Part shown: positions 54,301-63,981 of the stretch, one piece after another
How positions within the stretch are numbered: the first letter of the stretch is position 1
Layout of the letters: each line of letters begins with the position of its first letter
Assembly (NCBI GenBank): GCA_047495785.1
Contig: JBLDXI010000105.1
Location: 1-64,000, forward strand
Reading direction: 5' to 3'
Source: Lepidodermella squamata
Lineage: Eukaryota; Gastrotricha
Length of the DNA stretch: 64,000 bases
Made by a program: the position numbers and the translations under genes
Notes under the pieces: generated by a model
The model's database searches: none
What the model was told of the DNA's origin: nothing
Seen by the model: only the letters and a program-made list of their open reading frames with translations

Positions 54301-57300
54301 GCACCAGGACCAGCGATCCGCACCCTGACCAACGAGGCAGGTGAGCTGGTTGTCGGTGACGCGGCTAGAGCCGAGTTGTTCCGCGATCATTACAAGTCTC
54401 AGTTGAACCCTAAGCCGAAGGTCGAGAATGATCCAGAGATCAAGGCACATCATGCCGAGGTCGAAAGGATTGTTCAAGAGGATCGGGAGTTGTTTAACCC
54501 GATTGAGACCAAGAAGATTGACGTGAAAGTCATGATCTCAAGGGCTGAGATGAGAAGCGCGGTTCGACGTTTGAAGCTCAAGGCTCCAGGCCGTGATGAG
54601 ATTTCGAACGTGCTCATCAAGAAGGGTGGGCCGGTACTTTGGGCGTATCTGCGCCATTTGTACAATTATAGCCTAGCTTGTGGGTTCGTGCCGGAGAGGT
54701 GGAAGTTGGCCGTTATCGTCCCGCTTCCGAGGTCAGGGAAGGACTTGTCGAAACCGTCAGGTTACCGTCCCGTGTCGCTTCTTCCGACAGTTGCGAAGCT
54801 GCTAGAGCTCATTTTGGCTACTAGGCTAGCTCTTCTTTTCAGGTCAAATAATATAATTCCTGATCATCAGTCTGGTTTTCAGATACGCCGATCGACGAGC
54901 GATCAAACTTTCCGATTCTCGCAGGCCAGAGCGATGGCGCGGCGTCGTCGAACGAAGATGGTGATGATCGCGGCCCTGCTGGATTTCGAAGGCGCCTTCA
55001 ACGCGGTGTGTCACAACTCGCTGCGCGTGAAGCTTCGAGACTGCGTCGCTGTTCCAAGATCAATGGTGCGCTGGGTCTCGTCCTTCCTGACCGGCCGGAC
55101 CTTTACGGTCAAGGTGAGTAGCTCCTTCAGTGAGACAGCAGATATCGGCTCAGGGGTTCCGCAAGGATCCTCATTGAGCCCTATACTCTTTGCCTTTTTC
55201 ACAGCGGACTTGATGCCGGACAACAACAGCGACGAGCGCAAGGCCTTCACCGCTTCGTTCGCTGACGACGTGCTCTTGTTCGCTGTGGCTTGCTACACTG
55301 GGATGGCGAAGCAGCGGGTGCAGACGGCGCTGACGCGGGTCTCTCGATGGAGCAGACTCTGGAAGTTGCCGCTTAGTCCGCCGAAGTGCCAAATGCTGCG
55401 GTTTGGCGGACAAGTCAACGACGACGACCGGCTGTTTGTGGGTGACGAGAAGCTGCCGAAGGTCGCTGCGGCGAAGTACCTTGGTGTCACGTTTGACGCG
55501 ATCGGGTCGTGGAAGCCGCATTTCGACAACATCGAGGCGGATGCGCGATCTCGACTCGGGGCTCTTCGCCGGGTCTGCTTTCCGGGTTCGCCGCTTGGCT
55601 TTGCCTCGCGGAAGTTGCTGTATCTGACGATCGTGAGACCGGTTCTTGAGTACTCCTGTGTGGCCTGGTTGGATGCGTCGTATGCGCAGAAAAAGCGCTT
55701 GATCGTGCTGCAGAACAACTGTTTGCGGGCGATCATCGGCTCGTCTATTCTGGACAAGCAGGACGAATCTGAGCTCTACCGCCTAACGGGAGTGGAGCCG
55801 CTGGAACGCCGCTGGCTGAAACTAGCAGTCGGCTTTGCTGATCGGGCTATGCAGTTCGTGCCACCAGTCGCCGCCATGATCGCCGACCATCGTCGAGAGT
55901 GGGGCGTGGCTGGTACCCCGCTCGGACAGTTCATCAATTTTGTGGGCCGTTAGGCCTTGTCTATCTATGTATTTATATGAGCATCAGTCAGTTTAATACA
56001 GAAAATAAAACAACAAAAACCCATACACAATACACATATATACACAAAATAAAATAAAAAACAAAACCACATTAGCCCTGTGCCACGACTGTAAATGAGT
56101 GTGTGCGTTGTCATATATATTTCTTGTTTTTTATAAAAAGATGAAACGCATAACATATGCTGTAATTGTTAAGATTTGCTGCATTTGATATCATTGCTAC
56201 TACTGTCGGTCAGAAGTTGTTAAACAAGAGACCGTTTTTCCAATAAAACAAGACCGTTGGAAGAAAAAAAAAATCGAGCTTGGAGCTTGAGGCTAAATAA
56301 TAGCCCATCAGCCAATTAAACGATAAAAGAAAAGGAAAAGAAAACTATCTTCCTGATGCTGACAGAAAATGTCGCGAGGTAAAACTGGGAATACTGAATT
56401 TAGATCTGAATGCTGAGCCTTTGAAACTTTTCAAATTTAATGTTTTCAGTGATATAAAAGTGAGGAAGAATTTTAGGGACATTCATGAGAGTACAAGAGC
56501 TACAAACCTAAATTTTTCCATCTTCAGGCAAATTTCTAGCAGATGAAAACCCTGATTCAGCGATAATTCCGATCGGCCAGTTCCCAAGCGATCGCAACAC
56601 TTCAGCGATCGAGACGACATTGAAGCAAGCGATTGACGCGCAGCTGCAACTTCACGGTCTAGAACACGTATGTCTTGATAATTGGTTGCAGGTGCCTTAA
56701 TGAGCTAATATACATATGCTATAGCTACCGATGAAATGCACCGATAGGTTAAGCGATTATCGAATTGATGAATTTCTTAAGAAACTAATGATTGGCAACG
56801 TTGTGGGCATCATGAATCTCGGTGGCTTGTTTGCGATTCACGTCAAGGGTGAGTGAGCTGCCAAAGAAAAAGAAACTGAACGATAAAAATCCACTCTCTT
56901 TATTTTTTATAAGAATCCTTCAACTTGTGCGAAATGGAGGTCCAGCATCTAATATCTCGTAACTGGAAGGGCATTACTGTCGCCTACTCGGCGCAGCCGG
57001 GCACAGGCGGCAGCTTGCTAGCTAATGCCTGCATTTTGCCGAGTTTACTGGAGCATAGCCCAGAGCTTCTGGTACGCTTTCATGTTTCATGTTCGAATTT
57101 TGATATTACGTGAATTATCAAACCATTCCTGTTAAAACATAGGCAGAGTTCTCATTTCTTAATTTTGCGTTTTTCAGCCTGCAAACGCATCAGAAATCCA
57201 TGTATCTAACGCTGTGAGCCAATGGAATCCATCGTTTATCGAAACGGCGTTGTTCACGTGTCGTTTGTTTTTCCAAGGTAGGCATTCATTGGCTAGTGCT

Positions 57301-57617
57301 CTATAATCGATCGAGATCTCACACGCTGTTAACCAATAGGGTGTAATGAATTCAATTCATCATCTCCCGGTTTGCTATCAGCTCAATCAAATATCGAAAG
57401 GGCCTTCACTGCTATACGTTGGAAGATGCGAGGTTGTGAATCGCCGCGCGTGTTGCAGCAAGTGTCGATCGTAGAGCATCTGATCGGCATCGCTACTCGT
57501 ATCAACGATGAGTGCGGGGCTGCGATTGTGAGGCGGCAAGCAGCGAATTGCACCAGTGAAGAAATAACCCTTGGCGCTAAGTTTATTCTCGGAATCACTG
57601 CTGTTTGTCAAAGCTAA
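51303..57617 (+). CDS. NR-like protein, plus-cluster copy 6, intron 1 holds a LINE
   Basis: Six exons: 51303-51606, 56528-56667, 56725-56848, 56914-57071, 57178-57277, 57340-57617, about 367 codons, stop TAA. DNA-binding domain: CQVCGLAVRKRRGYQPRVC, P-box region CSACRKFFRRH (Arg in place of His), second finger CNH then CAKCRFERC. Exon 2 encodes KFLADENPDSAIIP and is one codon longer than usual. Ligand-binding-like part: SRNWKGITVAYSAQP, FIETALFTCRLFF, RAFTAIRWKMRG. Intron 1 is 4.9 kb because a 3.7-kb LINE in the same orientation was inserted; without it the intron would be about 1.2 kb. All six exons remain open, so the gene may still be expressed if the LINE is spliced out. Confidence 0.85.
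51808..51885. repeat. diverged dispersed repeat (pair with about 32440-32515)
   Basis: Both stretches share GAAAATTT, ATCAAATTGA/TTCAATTTGATAAATTC and CGCCCTTT...GAGGAAT...TTGCTTTTCG in the same order. The copy here is in intron 1 of the 51303 NR gene. Family unknown. Confidence 0.55.
52574..53182 (+). CDS. LINE ORF1, 5' end missing
   Basis: The open frame continues upstream to a Met at 52511, but 52511-52573 lies outside the element by the target-site duplication, so those 21 codons are host intron. The element part encodes a Gly/Ser/Gln-rich start, a basic block (KSQRKNRRRRVRNAAKKAA), an acidic block (EAEAESESEFEAESS) and a C-terminal helical segment ending EEFRKCQKQ. No zinc knuckle is present, unlike the ORF1 at 15934-17520. 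The first internal Met is at about 52816. It overlaps ORF2 by 16 bp. Confidence 0.7.
   Translation, partial: KTVVKPTTGGPNGQGSGTGKPAQGSSQRAAGQQLSKSQRKNRRRRVRNAAKKAAETGKKAPVVEQVEAEAESESEFEAESSMDVSRISNSGSTSSRLGASQDERRQDGPLRASQGKGRSGSKLNSNSKELLNDLWGRAAVAAASVIFSDKSEKDFINQVSIILAGMAVMKYQGQRDMTEFSFDLAFVKAQLYFEEFRKCQKQ
53167..55953 (+). CDS. LINE ORF2: endonuclease-reverse transcriptase
   Basis: 928 codons without interruption. APE-type endonuclease in the first 230 residues: FGVESWF (Glu), CGDFNCHHRR (Asp-Asn) and GSDHNLV (Asp-His). Reverse transcriptase in the centre: GYRPVSLLPTVAKLLE, motif A LLDFEGAFNAVCH, motif B GVPQGSSLSPILF and motif C FADDVLLFAV at about residue 697. The C-terminal part has KYLGVTFDAIGSW. 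It belongs to the same broad Jockey-like group as the ORF2 at 13037-15937, but is clearly a different family: motif A has FN in place of FD and the ORF1 types differ. All catalytic motifs are kept, so the enzyme may be active. Confidence 0.92.
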   Translation: MPKAVKLGLWNGYGIASRPYEFQLAVDESECEVFFGVESWFKAATQIELPGFKLFTFNQVVDGIEAGRRGLAAWVKEGLEVVRQRNGTGENVEWMALDVACSGQETVTFVTVYVPNGERAFDATFLRELALHGPVVVCGDFNCHHRRLWAGDKRDNGAGREVLRLVEDGSLELISAGVPTHKHGGQLDLWLASPDLAGQFGVPDVGGCYGSDHNLVAVDFELSASRSPYPKVRFDYNKMNEGFYQAVVTDKLLKIPLPAIASDEEVRRFDGEINKAMQEARDRSVPTVLAKQLKKYRSTPQMAALIERRHKALRQYRSTGNPVFQARADAFYARFKELAALAEERKHTRNLQRMEKRRRVDSGAFFRAFREITAESGSAPGPAIRTLTNEAGELVVGDAARAELFRDHYKSQLNPKPKVENDPEIKAHHAEVERIVQEDRELFNPIETKKIDVKVMISRAEMRSAVRRLKLKAPGRDEISNVLIKKGGPVLWAYLRHLYNYSLACGFVPERWKLAVIVPLPRSGKDLSKPSGYRPVSLLPTVAKLLELILATRLALLFRSNNIIPDHQSGFQIRRSTSDQTFRFSQARAMARRRRTKMVMIAALLDFEGAFNAVCHNSLRVKLRDCVAVPRSMVRWVSSFLTGRTFTVKVSSSFSETADIGSGVPQGSSLSPILFAFFTADLMPDNNSDERKAFTASFADDVLLFAVACYTGMAKQRVQTALTRVSRWSRLWKLPLSPPKCQMLRFGGQVNDDDRLFVGDEKLPKVAAAKYLGVTFDAIGSWKPHFDNIEADARSRLGALRRVCFPGSPLGFASRKLLYLTIVRPVLEYSCVAWLDASYAQKKRLIVLQNNCLRAIIGSSILDKQDESELYRLTGVEPLERRWLKLAVGFADRAMQFVPPVAAMIADHRREWGVAGTPLGQFINFVGR

Positions 57618-57669
57618 ACGGGAAAAATAAAGGAGAACGAGACGCGGTGTGAGAATTATAGATTATAGA

Positions 57670-58122
57670 TACCGTATTTAGTCGTATAAAGGCCGCATTC
57701 GATTAATCGCCGCAAAAAAGTGAATTTTCAAGAAAACACGCGCAATAAAGGCCGCACTCGAATAATCGCCGCGCGAGTAACAACACCCTTGTCTCTAGCT
57801 CTCCTACCGTGACGCCGAAGGCACCCAAGTACCTCGAGACGCCCAGGCGACATGTTATATATCAGAATTTGTTGTGAGCGCATGAAAGTGAAGGTTTAAT
57901 CCGAGATAAGCACCTCTCGAACAGCTACCTCCCGGTCACTCTATCTGTGTCAACATAGGTCGACACACCCAGCGGTCACGAAACAATGTAAGAACGGGTA
58001 AATGGCAGAAATACACGCCGCACTCAAATAAACGCCGCATTCGAATAATCGCCGCATTTTTACCCCGTTTCCGAAAAACAGGAAAATTAGTAGCCGCGGC
58101 CTTTATACGACTAAATACGGTA
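57670..58122. mobile_element. TACCGTA-family palindromic MITE, copy 3
   Basis: The inverted ends start TACCGTATTTAGTCGTATAA and are mirrored at 58103-58122. Subterminal motifs CGAATAATCGCCGC and AATAAAGGCCGCACTCG resemble those in the element at 12-480. It is 453 bp long and starts 53 bp after the stop codon of the 51303 NR gene, so it may overlap that gene's 3' UTR. Confidence 0.82.
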
Positions 58123-59348
58123 TAATGCCAGAATCCTCCGCCCTCGGCCCGTAAGACCGGACAAGAGACGAGGAAATGGAAATTTACTCACTGATCGCAA
58201 GACATTTTTCTTCATTTCAAGCACCTATGTGTTAGGTGGACAAAGCGCATCTGGCTGTTTTTCTTAAAACCCATGAGATGAATTAGGGTGTCGTACACCC
58301 CAGTTCGGCAGGCCGGAGTAGAAAATCCCCGAGAAAACCCTTTGGTCACAAAATTAGGGCCCAAAAATAAAAAAGTTCGAGGATCCTACTCGCGCACTTG
58401 ATGCTGGCGAAAAGTTGATCGAAAAGTTTGCTATGTAAGTCGGCGAAAGTGGTTGAATAGGTCCGTAATTCTCTTGAAAATTAAAGGTCCAGCAGTAGCA
58501 ACAAATGTCAGTATAATCGGTTGCGAAGTTAAGCCTAGCCGCCTCGTGCAATTTTTGTTTTTCAAACTCCAATTCCCGTCGCTATGCATTTTTCAACAGG
58601 AAATGTCGTTCAATCTTCAATCAGAGAAGATATAGAGTAGGCGAGTAGATTTTGCCTTTTATCGATGGAGAAATCATTTGGGAAACCAGAGATCCTTGCA
58701 CTCATCAGGGCTACAATCCTAAATCCTGAATCCTGACAATAAGGCGGATTTCAACCTACTATAGCTACCAGCATAGCCCTAAACAGAAACTGTGGGTCGA
58801 GAAACCTCGGAAAATTAAGAAGGAACATGTTCACTCCATTTTCAATCTTTTATTTATCCCTTTTCTGCGTGAAATTTAAAAAAACCCACAATTTTTCAGG
58901 TCAATCAGGTGAGATGTCGCATGTTGTCCTTGGCGAGGACAAAATTACTACGTGTCTCTGAACGGACAAGAGCAAAAAACACAGCTAACTGTCTAGCGAA
59001 GATTCAATAATAGCTGCTAAAAGCAGGCGTTCCTGAAAGTGCATGTCGGATTCAATACACTACTGAATTATATATTATGTCCCCAAGTACTTGTACTGTG
59101 TGCGCAGGAGACAACTTATAAAATTTGAAGCACATGTAAAAGGAATCCAAGCGCTGCGTGGTTTGATTTGCATCAGCCAATTTTGCCAGCACAACAACTT
59201 TGAATCATTAGCGAGGAAAATAAGTAGGACATTGATTCTGTCTTTTCAATTGTGTCAAAGTTCATGTGTCCAGCCGCGCAATTTTCGGCAAAAAGCCGGG
59301 AAAACTAAATAAAATAGTTGTCAGAGTTATAGAAATCGATATCGAAAA
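58123..59348. other. intergenic region
   Basis: It contains one GGATCCTAC motif (58380-58399). From about 58900 onward it holds the duplicated 5' flank shared with the 37274 and 42284 genes (GAACGGACAAGA, CTGTCTAGCGAA, GATTCTGTCTTTTCAAT). No gene is supported. Confidence 0.55.
59236..59300 (+). promoter_or_regulatory. conserved upstream block of the NR trio
   Basis: The stretch GATTCTGTCTTTTCAATTGT followed by GTCAAA and CAGCCGCGCAATTTTCGG recurs about 65-100 bp before the start codons of the genes at 37274 (37209) and 42284 (42183, less complete). It could contain promoter elements or 5' UTR. It may simply reflect recent duplication, so a regulatory role is inference. Confidence 0.4.
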
Positions 59349-61654
59349 ATGCCGAAGAATAGTCTGAAATATAGCGACAAAATGGTAGTATCAAAATCTG
59401 TTGAAGAAAAGAAGCCTCACCGATGCAACGTCTGCGGCCTTCCAGTGGCAAAGCGACGCGATTACCAGCCGCGAGTTTGCTCGGCGTGTCACAAGTTTTT
59501 CAGGCGAAACGCCGAGCACTGGCAGTCGCTACGATGCCTCCACCGGCACGACAACGCCAGCGGCTTGCAGACCAACTCGGCAATGCGGCGCAGCATGTGC
59601 ACGAAGTGCCGCTTCGAGAGATGCATCAACTCCGGAATGAGGAGTAAGTTCAATTCTTCACATCATCGCAATGCTGGCTTGGGCTATAATGAACTGTTGC
59701 TGGAATAATTTCGACGTCGCGCTCACTTCCAAGTTCTAAAAATGCATTTTTTTAAACATTCCTGGCCATTCGATTTATTTGCGTTGCTAATAACCGATCA
59801 GATTAATTCTCGTTTTTTAAAACAATTTTTAAGGCAGATGGAATGCGTTAGCATCAATGCTTTATCAAATATTGAAAATAGCAATTTTTACAGGTAAATT
59901 TATGGCGGCAAAGCGCAATGCCGAAACGGCGAACATCAACCTGGAAGTTGCAACAACTGATTCTCCGCTAATAGAAGGCACGCTGCGGAAAGCAATCGAG
60001 ATGCAGTTACAGCTGCACGGTCTAGAACATGTTAGTTCTGCGCTTGATATGAGCTATGATTTATTCAAACCCATGTTCTTTAGCTGCCGATGAGATTTCA
60101 GTACAGCAAGAAGCAAATGAGCAACAGTGACTTCACCTCGCAGCTTCTGATCGGCAATATTTCTGGAATTTTGCAGCTGGGTTGGGTTTTTGCCAGCCGC
60201 ATTCAAGGTAAGTACCAACTGGACTAAAACAGGTAACCGTAGATGAAGTACATTTCACCTCAGCAAACGAAGTAGATTTCAATTTCAAAGCATCTAATAT
60301 AATTATAATGAAACCATTCTAAGTAGTTCTATATCTTACAAGTGGAAGAAGTGGGATCTGCGATGCCGAAGGTCGATGAGGTTTTGGGAAGAAGGGCGAA
60401 GGGGTTACGTTTCTGTATTTTCGGTCTCGGGTTTATGAGAATAAAATGGTAACCTTTTTTTTTATTTTTTTCTCTGGCTAGACCTCTCGTACACCCGTAA
60501 TTCACAAGCTGCATGATAGCATCTTAGGAAGATACATGTTCAGCCTACCCACCGTCAACAGTTTTGTTTTCAGTTTCTCATCACTTATTGTATTGCATCA
60601 TATTTATGTTCTGTTCTGTTCGCAGATTGCTTTCATTTGAAAGAATCAACAGTTCGAACTCTTCTAGCTCGCGGCTGGAAGAATATTTGTGCGGCGTACT
60701 CTGTTCTGCCCGGAAACAACTGCATCATGCTAGCGAATCCTGATATTTTACCTATGTTTCTCGATCACTACCCCGACCTTCGCGTAAGTTCATTCGATTA
60801 AGATATCATTCGATGGGCAGTATCAAGAATTATTTTTAGCCAGTAAGAGCTGCGGCAGAAAACTTGGCGGCTGCTATGAGCAAATGGAACCCAAAGCTCG
60901 TCGAGGCCGCTCTGTTCACTTGTCGGCTGCTTTTCCGAGGTAAATTCATGCTACGAATTCTCAAGCAATTGGAAAAAAATATCACGCCGCAATAACCCAA
61001 ATGAAAAATTCGCTAAACGAAGTAGAGCTATACAGGGCTTGGATTTTCTGTGGATTTTCTTGATTTAGCCCCTCTTTCCCCTGAAAGTCTCACACTGAAG
61101 ATGTGTAAGTAAGCTTTGGTCTGTACTAATGCGGACAAATTCACACACCAGAATTTCGAAGATTTCCTATTTCCAGATTTCCTATATCACAGATTTCCAA
61201 GCACTACCCACAAATAGTACCCAAGTTTACATAATTTACGCACCAAAGCTGTCCTTGAAAAAAAACTGGTTGAATCCTGATTCTTTGAAGGATTCATCAT
61301 AAGAATTGTCGGGAGTAACTAAAAAATTGCACGAAGTCAGTCAATTTTGTGTTCGAAATACCTCAGATTTTGTATCTTTCGTTTCAAGGCGCCAATGCAA
61401 TGGATGATTCACCTGAATTACTCGCAGCACGAGAATCCGTTGAGAAAGCTTTCGTTGCAATATGCCACAAGCTTCATGGCTCGAAATCGCAACAGGTCAT
61501 TCACCAGGCTCACGTGGTCGAGAACCTCATCGGCATAAGCACTCACGTGCTCGACGAATGTTCATCGTCAATGCTGAGGAGTCGGGCCAAATCCAGCGGA
61601 CGAGCTGAGCTGTCCCTCGGCGTCAAATTCACACTTGGCATTATTGCTATTTGA
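59349..61654 (+). CDS. NR-like protein, plus-cluster copy 7
   Basis: Six exons: 59349-59643, 59894-60030, 60084-60207, 60626-60783, 60840-60939, 61389-61654, about 359 codons, stop TGA. The start is MPKNSLKYSD. DNA-binding domain: CNVCGLPVAKRRDYQPRVC, CSACHKFFRRN, CLHRH, CTKCRFERC, almost identical to those at 37274 and 42284. Ligand-binding-like part: DCFHLKESTVRTLLARGWKN, LVEAALFTCRLLF, KAFVAICHKLHG. The C-terminal exon differs from that of the 42284 copy by only a few residues. Introns are GT-AG, 53-450 bp. No disabling change is visible. Confidence 0.88.
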
Positions 61655-63139
61655 TTTAACGAAACGCTAGCAAGACCTCGATGACCAAATCATTCATACA
61701 GTTCGTTAGGCAGAGCTTCCTCTAAGCTCATAAACTGTTATTACTATTCCATCAGCTTTCTAAGTTAGTCAATTCAATTTATTATGTTAACTTTTCCCCA
61801 GCTCATGTTATATGTCGCATTCTGCTGGTTTTGCTACTGGCGTAGTCTCTCGTTGCACGTCGGAGGCAAATCTGAAATAAAATCTTGCTCCACGTGAAGA
61901 GCGCACCAAATTGCTCGCTTTTTTGACATAAAAACGGTTAGAGTGTTGATTTTCACTTGTCTCGCTTGTCACTGTCCGATTTGTACTTATTATGGTGAAG
62001 AATCGCGCGTTGTTTAGTCGCGGAGATCGATGAAGCGGAAATCATAGGCTTAGTAGTAATGAGTTGGTACATCATTATCCTCCTTTTTACCCCGGAAAAG
62101 TTTCAAATTTTACTATTGACCGATACAAAATATAAGCCCCGACAATGTCTGAAAAAAGTATACACGTGAGAGTTAGCCGCCAGAGAGAAACTTCGCGTAT
62201 CAATTTCGCGAGAAATCGCTATATTGCATTTTTCTAAAGCAAAAGCACTTTACATTTAAAAGCAGGTGTTAATTACAGGAAATCACAGCATATGCTTCGT
62301 TAAATTAGCCTTCAGATTTTTGAATTTTGAATCGCTGTCTGCATATTGAAGATTAAAATCACAGTCGAGCACTTTGCAAACGAAAAACACATTATTTCGT
62401 GACGGGCCAGTCAAAGTCAGTCTGTCCGTCAAAGTTGTCGTGTCAAAGTTTATTTTCCGAAATACCTAGGTTAATATTTCGTTGAGAAATACATTGCGAA
62501 AGGATTTCTGAATTTGAGAATACTACTTTCCTGCCTGGAACGCGAAAACTTGAAATATTCATTGAAACTCGGAATAGATCCTTAGAACTGAGGTGAGCAG
62601 GCACAGATCTGAAACTCGCCAAAATTATTCGAGTTCGAACAATGTGTTCACTTTGAGCCTGAGTACGAAAGAATTTGTCTGCGTACTTGATGAGTAAAAT
62701 GCATCCCGCCTCCGATCCCATAAGTGGCACACGTGAGTTGCCGCGATCGATAATATGCACTTCGCAACAGCGCGAAATTACCATGCAGAAGTTTAGTCTT
62801 GGTCCCGTCAGCTTTCATCATACACGGCAAGAATGAATTCGAGCTGGCTTGATTTCGCATCACGTTTGCGGCGAAGCATAAATAGGTCCATTTGACGGCA
62901 CGGCCAGGTTACAATTTTTCTACGATTACGGTTGAATGTTGCCTCGCACGAATATAGATATTCCTTAGAAATACCTAGCTAACTCAATTCATCTTCTTAC
63001 AGTTTAGGTCTTTTTGCTCGAAAAATGTCATACAAAGCAATGGGAGATTTACATTCTGATTTCATTTTTTAAATAGCTTTAAGAATAATCTACCCTGTGT
63101 ACCCTGGTTTCTACCTGAAATCTCGAATCAGAGCACACT
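61655..63139. other. intergenic region
   Basis: The first 500 bp repeats the 3' flank seen after the 37274 and 42284 genes (AGTCGCGGAGATCGATGAAG at about 62018, AAGCCCCGACAATGTCTGAA at about 62135). The rest shows nothing I can support; minus-strand frames at 62443-62863 have no domain. Confidence 0.55.
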
Positions 63140-63981
63140 ATGTCGACGTCGATTTTACCAGGATCTTCAAATGCTGCTAAAGCGACGAAAAAATACCTCA
63201 ACTGCAAAGCATGCGACGTTCCGGTGCCGAGGCGGCAGTCGCATCAACCCCGAGTTTGCTCGGCCTGTCACAAGTTCTTCAGACGAAATGCTGAGATTTG
63301 GCGGTCACTTGAATGCAATCATAAATACGAACCAAGGGCTGCTGCAGAACTGCAGGACGATCGGGCTAAGCGGCGATCTATGTGCACGAAATGCCGTTTT
63401 GATAGATGCCTGCAGGCAGGCATGCGAAGTAAGTTATGAACGTGGCGCAACAGTTCGGATAGAGCTTAACCCGAAAGCAGAACTCGAATACGACTTTGCA
63501 GTACGAAGGAAGTTCTGCTTTCGGATTATTAAACAGCGATGCCTATTTAATTAGAAGACACGAGCTTTGCTGCTCTGGAAATTTAGGATCATCCTAATAT
63601 TCGCTAATATTCCATCAATCAATATATGAAATCAGCATCAATCGGTTGACGAATCGATAAATGCCCTGACCTATCCTTTGCTCCTTTGCTGTTCTTGAGC
63701 TCAAACTGCTCATAACAAAATTGTTAGTAATAATTTATGGGCCCCATTGATATAGGCTGAAGAGATTTCATTGGGGATGAAAAACACGGTTTTTGTGGGG
63801 TGTACGAAACATTATGGCAACCCACTGTATTTTTATAATACCGGTTTCTATAATAGGTAGATTTTTTGTTGGCTCTGCAGTGGAAATAGAAAAATTCCCG
63901 TCAACTATGGAGTATTCGCTAGTTGAGGGAACTGTGAGAAAATCAATTGATGCGCAGCTACAGCTTCATGGCTTCGAACAT
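63140..63981 (+). CDS. NR-like protein, plus-cluster copy 8, cut by window edge
   Basis: Exon 1 63140-63428 and exon 2 63857-63981 are present; exons 3-6 would lie beyond position 64000. The start is MSTSILPGSSN. DNA-binding domain: CKACDVPVPRRQSHQPRVC (CD replaces the usual CG), P-box region CSACHKFFRRN, second finger CNH then CTKCRFDRC with a 22-residue loop, the longest in the array. Exon 2 encodes FFVGSAVEIEKFPSTMEYSL and DAQLQLHGFEH, ending at a GTGAGA donor. It is closest to the copies at 27961 and 30852 by CRFDRC and the exon 2 sequence. Confidence 0.82.

Larger units (their letters stand above)
52574..56272 (+). mobile_element. non-LTR retrotransposon in NR intron 1, 13-bp TSD
   Basis: A target-site duplication ATCGAGCTTGGAG flanks the element at 52561-52573 and 56273-56285. 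The right end is a short A-rich tail (GAAGAAAAAAAAAA). The element is 3699 bp and encodes a small ORF1 remnant and a complete ORF2. By the TSD, the 5' boundary falls inside the long ORF1 frame, so the insertion is 5'-truncated or the element has no upstream start of its own. It lies in the sense orientation of the host NR gene, about 1 kb downstream of exon 1. Confidence 0.88.
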
